Shown here one piece after another: positions 63,205 to 64,000 of a stretch of DNA of 64,000 bases (positions are counted from its first letter, which is position 1; every line of letters begins with the position of its first letter). A program made the translations under genes and the position numbers. The notes beneath the pieces were generated by a model, which was given only the letters and a program-made list of their open reading frames with translations, made no database searches and was not told where the DNA came from. This DNA comes from Sphaerotilus sulfidivorans. GTDB lineage: Bacteria; Pseudomonadota; Gammaproteobacteria; Burkholderiales; Burkholderiaceae_C. The stretch spans positions 1 to 64,000 of the forward strand of contig NZ_JACCPY010000011.1 in NCBI RefSeq assembly GCF_013426975.1, read 5' to 3'.

Positions 63205-64000
63205 ACCTGCCCCGCCGCACCCTGATCGCCCTGTCCTCGCTGCTGGCCCTGTCCGCGCTGGCGCCGCTGGCACAGGCCCAGGAGACCGTCATCCGCGTCT
63301 CCGGCATCCCGGACGAGAACCCGACCGAGCTGGCGCGCAAGTACAAGCCGCTGGTCGACCAGCTGCAGAAGCACCTCGGCGTCAAGGTCGTCTACGTGCC
63401 GGTGATCGACTACGGCGCCGCGGTCTCGGCGCTGGGCGCCGGCAAGATCGACTTCGCCTGGCTGGGCGGCTTCACCTTCGTGCAGGCCAAGGTGATGTCG
63501 GGCGCGCGGCCGGTGGTCATGCGCGACATCGACCGCGAGTTCCACAGCGTCTTCATCGCCAGCAGCACCTCCGGCATCACCAAGCCCGAGGAGCTGCGGG
63601 GCAAGAGCTTCGCCTTCGGCTCGAAGTCGTCCACCTCGGGCCACCTGTTCCCGCGCCATTTCCTCGAGACCACCTGGCGTATCGACCCGGACAAGGACTT
63701 CGCCGGCGCGCCCGTCTACAGCGGCGCGCATGACGCCACCGTGAAGATGGTCGAGTCGGGCAAGGTGCAGGCCGGCGCGGTCAACATCGAGGTCTGGAAG
63801 CGCATGGAAGCCAAGCAGCAGTTCGACCCGGCCAAGGTGCGGGCGATCTGGACCACGCCGGCCTTCGTCGACTATGTCTGGGCCGCGCGCAAGGACCTGC
63901 CGGCCGAGACGGTGAAGAAGTTTGCCGACGCCTTCCTGACGCTGGACATGAACGATCCGGCCGAGAAGGCGGTGCTCGAGCTGCAGGGCGCGAAGAAGTT
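63201..64000 (+). CDS. PhnD-like ABC transporter substrate-binding protein, 3'-incomplete in window
   Basis: The first 266 residues are present, and the gene continues past the right edge. A signal peptide (about 1-27, ending PLAQAQE) is followed by VIRVSGIPDENPTELARKYK, YVPVIDYGAAVSALGAGKID, WLGGFTFVQAK and the SSTSGHLFPRHFL loop, all features of the PhnD/oxyanion receptor group. Proteins of this type encoded beside mnmH or selD have been classed as putative selenate-binding receptors. That assignment here is from context, not from a residue test. Confidence 0.88.
   Translation, partial: MNLPRRTLIALSSLLALSALAPLAQAQETVIRVSGIPDENPTELARKYKPLVDQLQKHLGVKVVYVPVIDYGAAVSALGAGKIDFAWLGGFTFVQAKVMSGARPVVMRDIDREFHSVFIASSTSGITKPEELRGKSFAFGSKSSTSGHLFPRHFLETTWRIDPDKDFAGAPVYSGAHDATVKMVESGKVQAGAVNIEVWKRMEAKQQFDPAKVRAIWTTPAFVDYVWAARKDLPAETVKKFADAFLTLDMNDPAEKAVLELQGAKK

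Noticed and set aside
63201-64000. Straight call of a phosphonate transporter (phnCDE)
   Set aside because: No phosphonate C-P lyase or phosphonatase genes are visible, and the operon starts with mnmH. The phn symbols were therefore not assigned.

Overview
The window is very GC-rich, densely coded DNA with strong G/C preference at third codon positions. The gene families point to a betaproteobacterium of the order Burkholderiales: two Bug-type solute receptors, a vanillate demethylase, DUF3861, a long DUF3701-type integrase and a tRNA selenouridine synthase beside a PhnCED-like transporter. This placement is inferred from gene content; no rRNA or tRNA gene was found.

Layout. (a) 1-3754: a vanAB vanillate O-demethylase pair, with vanB cut short and joined to a heme O synthase C-terminus, a MarR regulator, and a divergent HxlR/qorB pair around a perfect operator-like palindrome. 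(b) 3727-7083: a FAD-linked 2-hydroxyacid dehydrogenase, an atypical SDR and a Bug receptor. (c) 7175-17901: a cyclitol or sugar oxidation cluster with four Gfo/Idh/MocA dehydrogenases, three IolE/IolH/IolI-like TIM barrels, two LacI regulators and one RpiR regulator. GGAA-N6-TTCC-type palindromes recur at its promoters. (d) 17888-28211: truC, a PilJ-PAS-SpoIIE-HATPase protein overlapping a STAS/binding-protein fusion (a partner-switching module), a thioesterase, an iron alcohol dehydrogenase, two poorly characterised proteins and a tyrosine recombinase. (e) 28295-29232: a PadR regulator with a DUF3861 protein.

(f) 29260-43712: a carbohydrate region. One operon encodes an SDR, a TRAP transporter (dctPQM), a TIM-barrel isomerase and a split transketolase, with a divergent LysR. 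Next comes a transketolase-transaldolase fusion downstream of a DhaK-DhaL kinase, divergent from an RpiB-type isomerase and a SorC regulator. Together they could feed a tetrulose or branched pentulose through phosphorylation and isomerisation into the pentose phosphate pathway.

(g) 43792-48085: an arsenic operon arsR-arsC-arsC-aquaporin-arsD-arsA with no arsB or acr3. (h) 48099-59529: a GlcG/HbpS-like protein, LysR, a Bug receptor, then SDR, aryl-CoA ligase, amidohydrolase, lipoprotein esterase, 3-oxoadipyl-CoA-type thiolase, two crotonases and an oppositely oriented dienelactone hydrolase. This looks like a CoA-dependent aromatic acid pathway. (i) 59711-64000: mnmH (selU), then an ABC transporter of the PhnC/PhnE/PhnD type whose position suggests uptake of a selenium oxyanion; the binding protein runs off the right edge.

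The strongest leads are the RpiR-box regulon over the cyclitol cluster, the two-protein partner-switching module, the natural Tkt-Tal fusion next to an erythrulose/apulose-type kinase, and the pump-less ars operon. No CRISPR array, insertion sequence, tRNA or rRNA was found.
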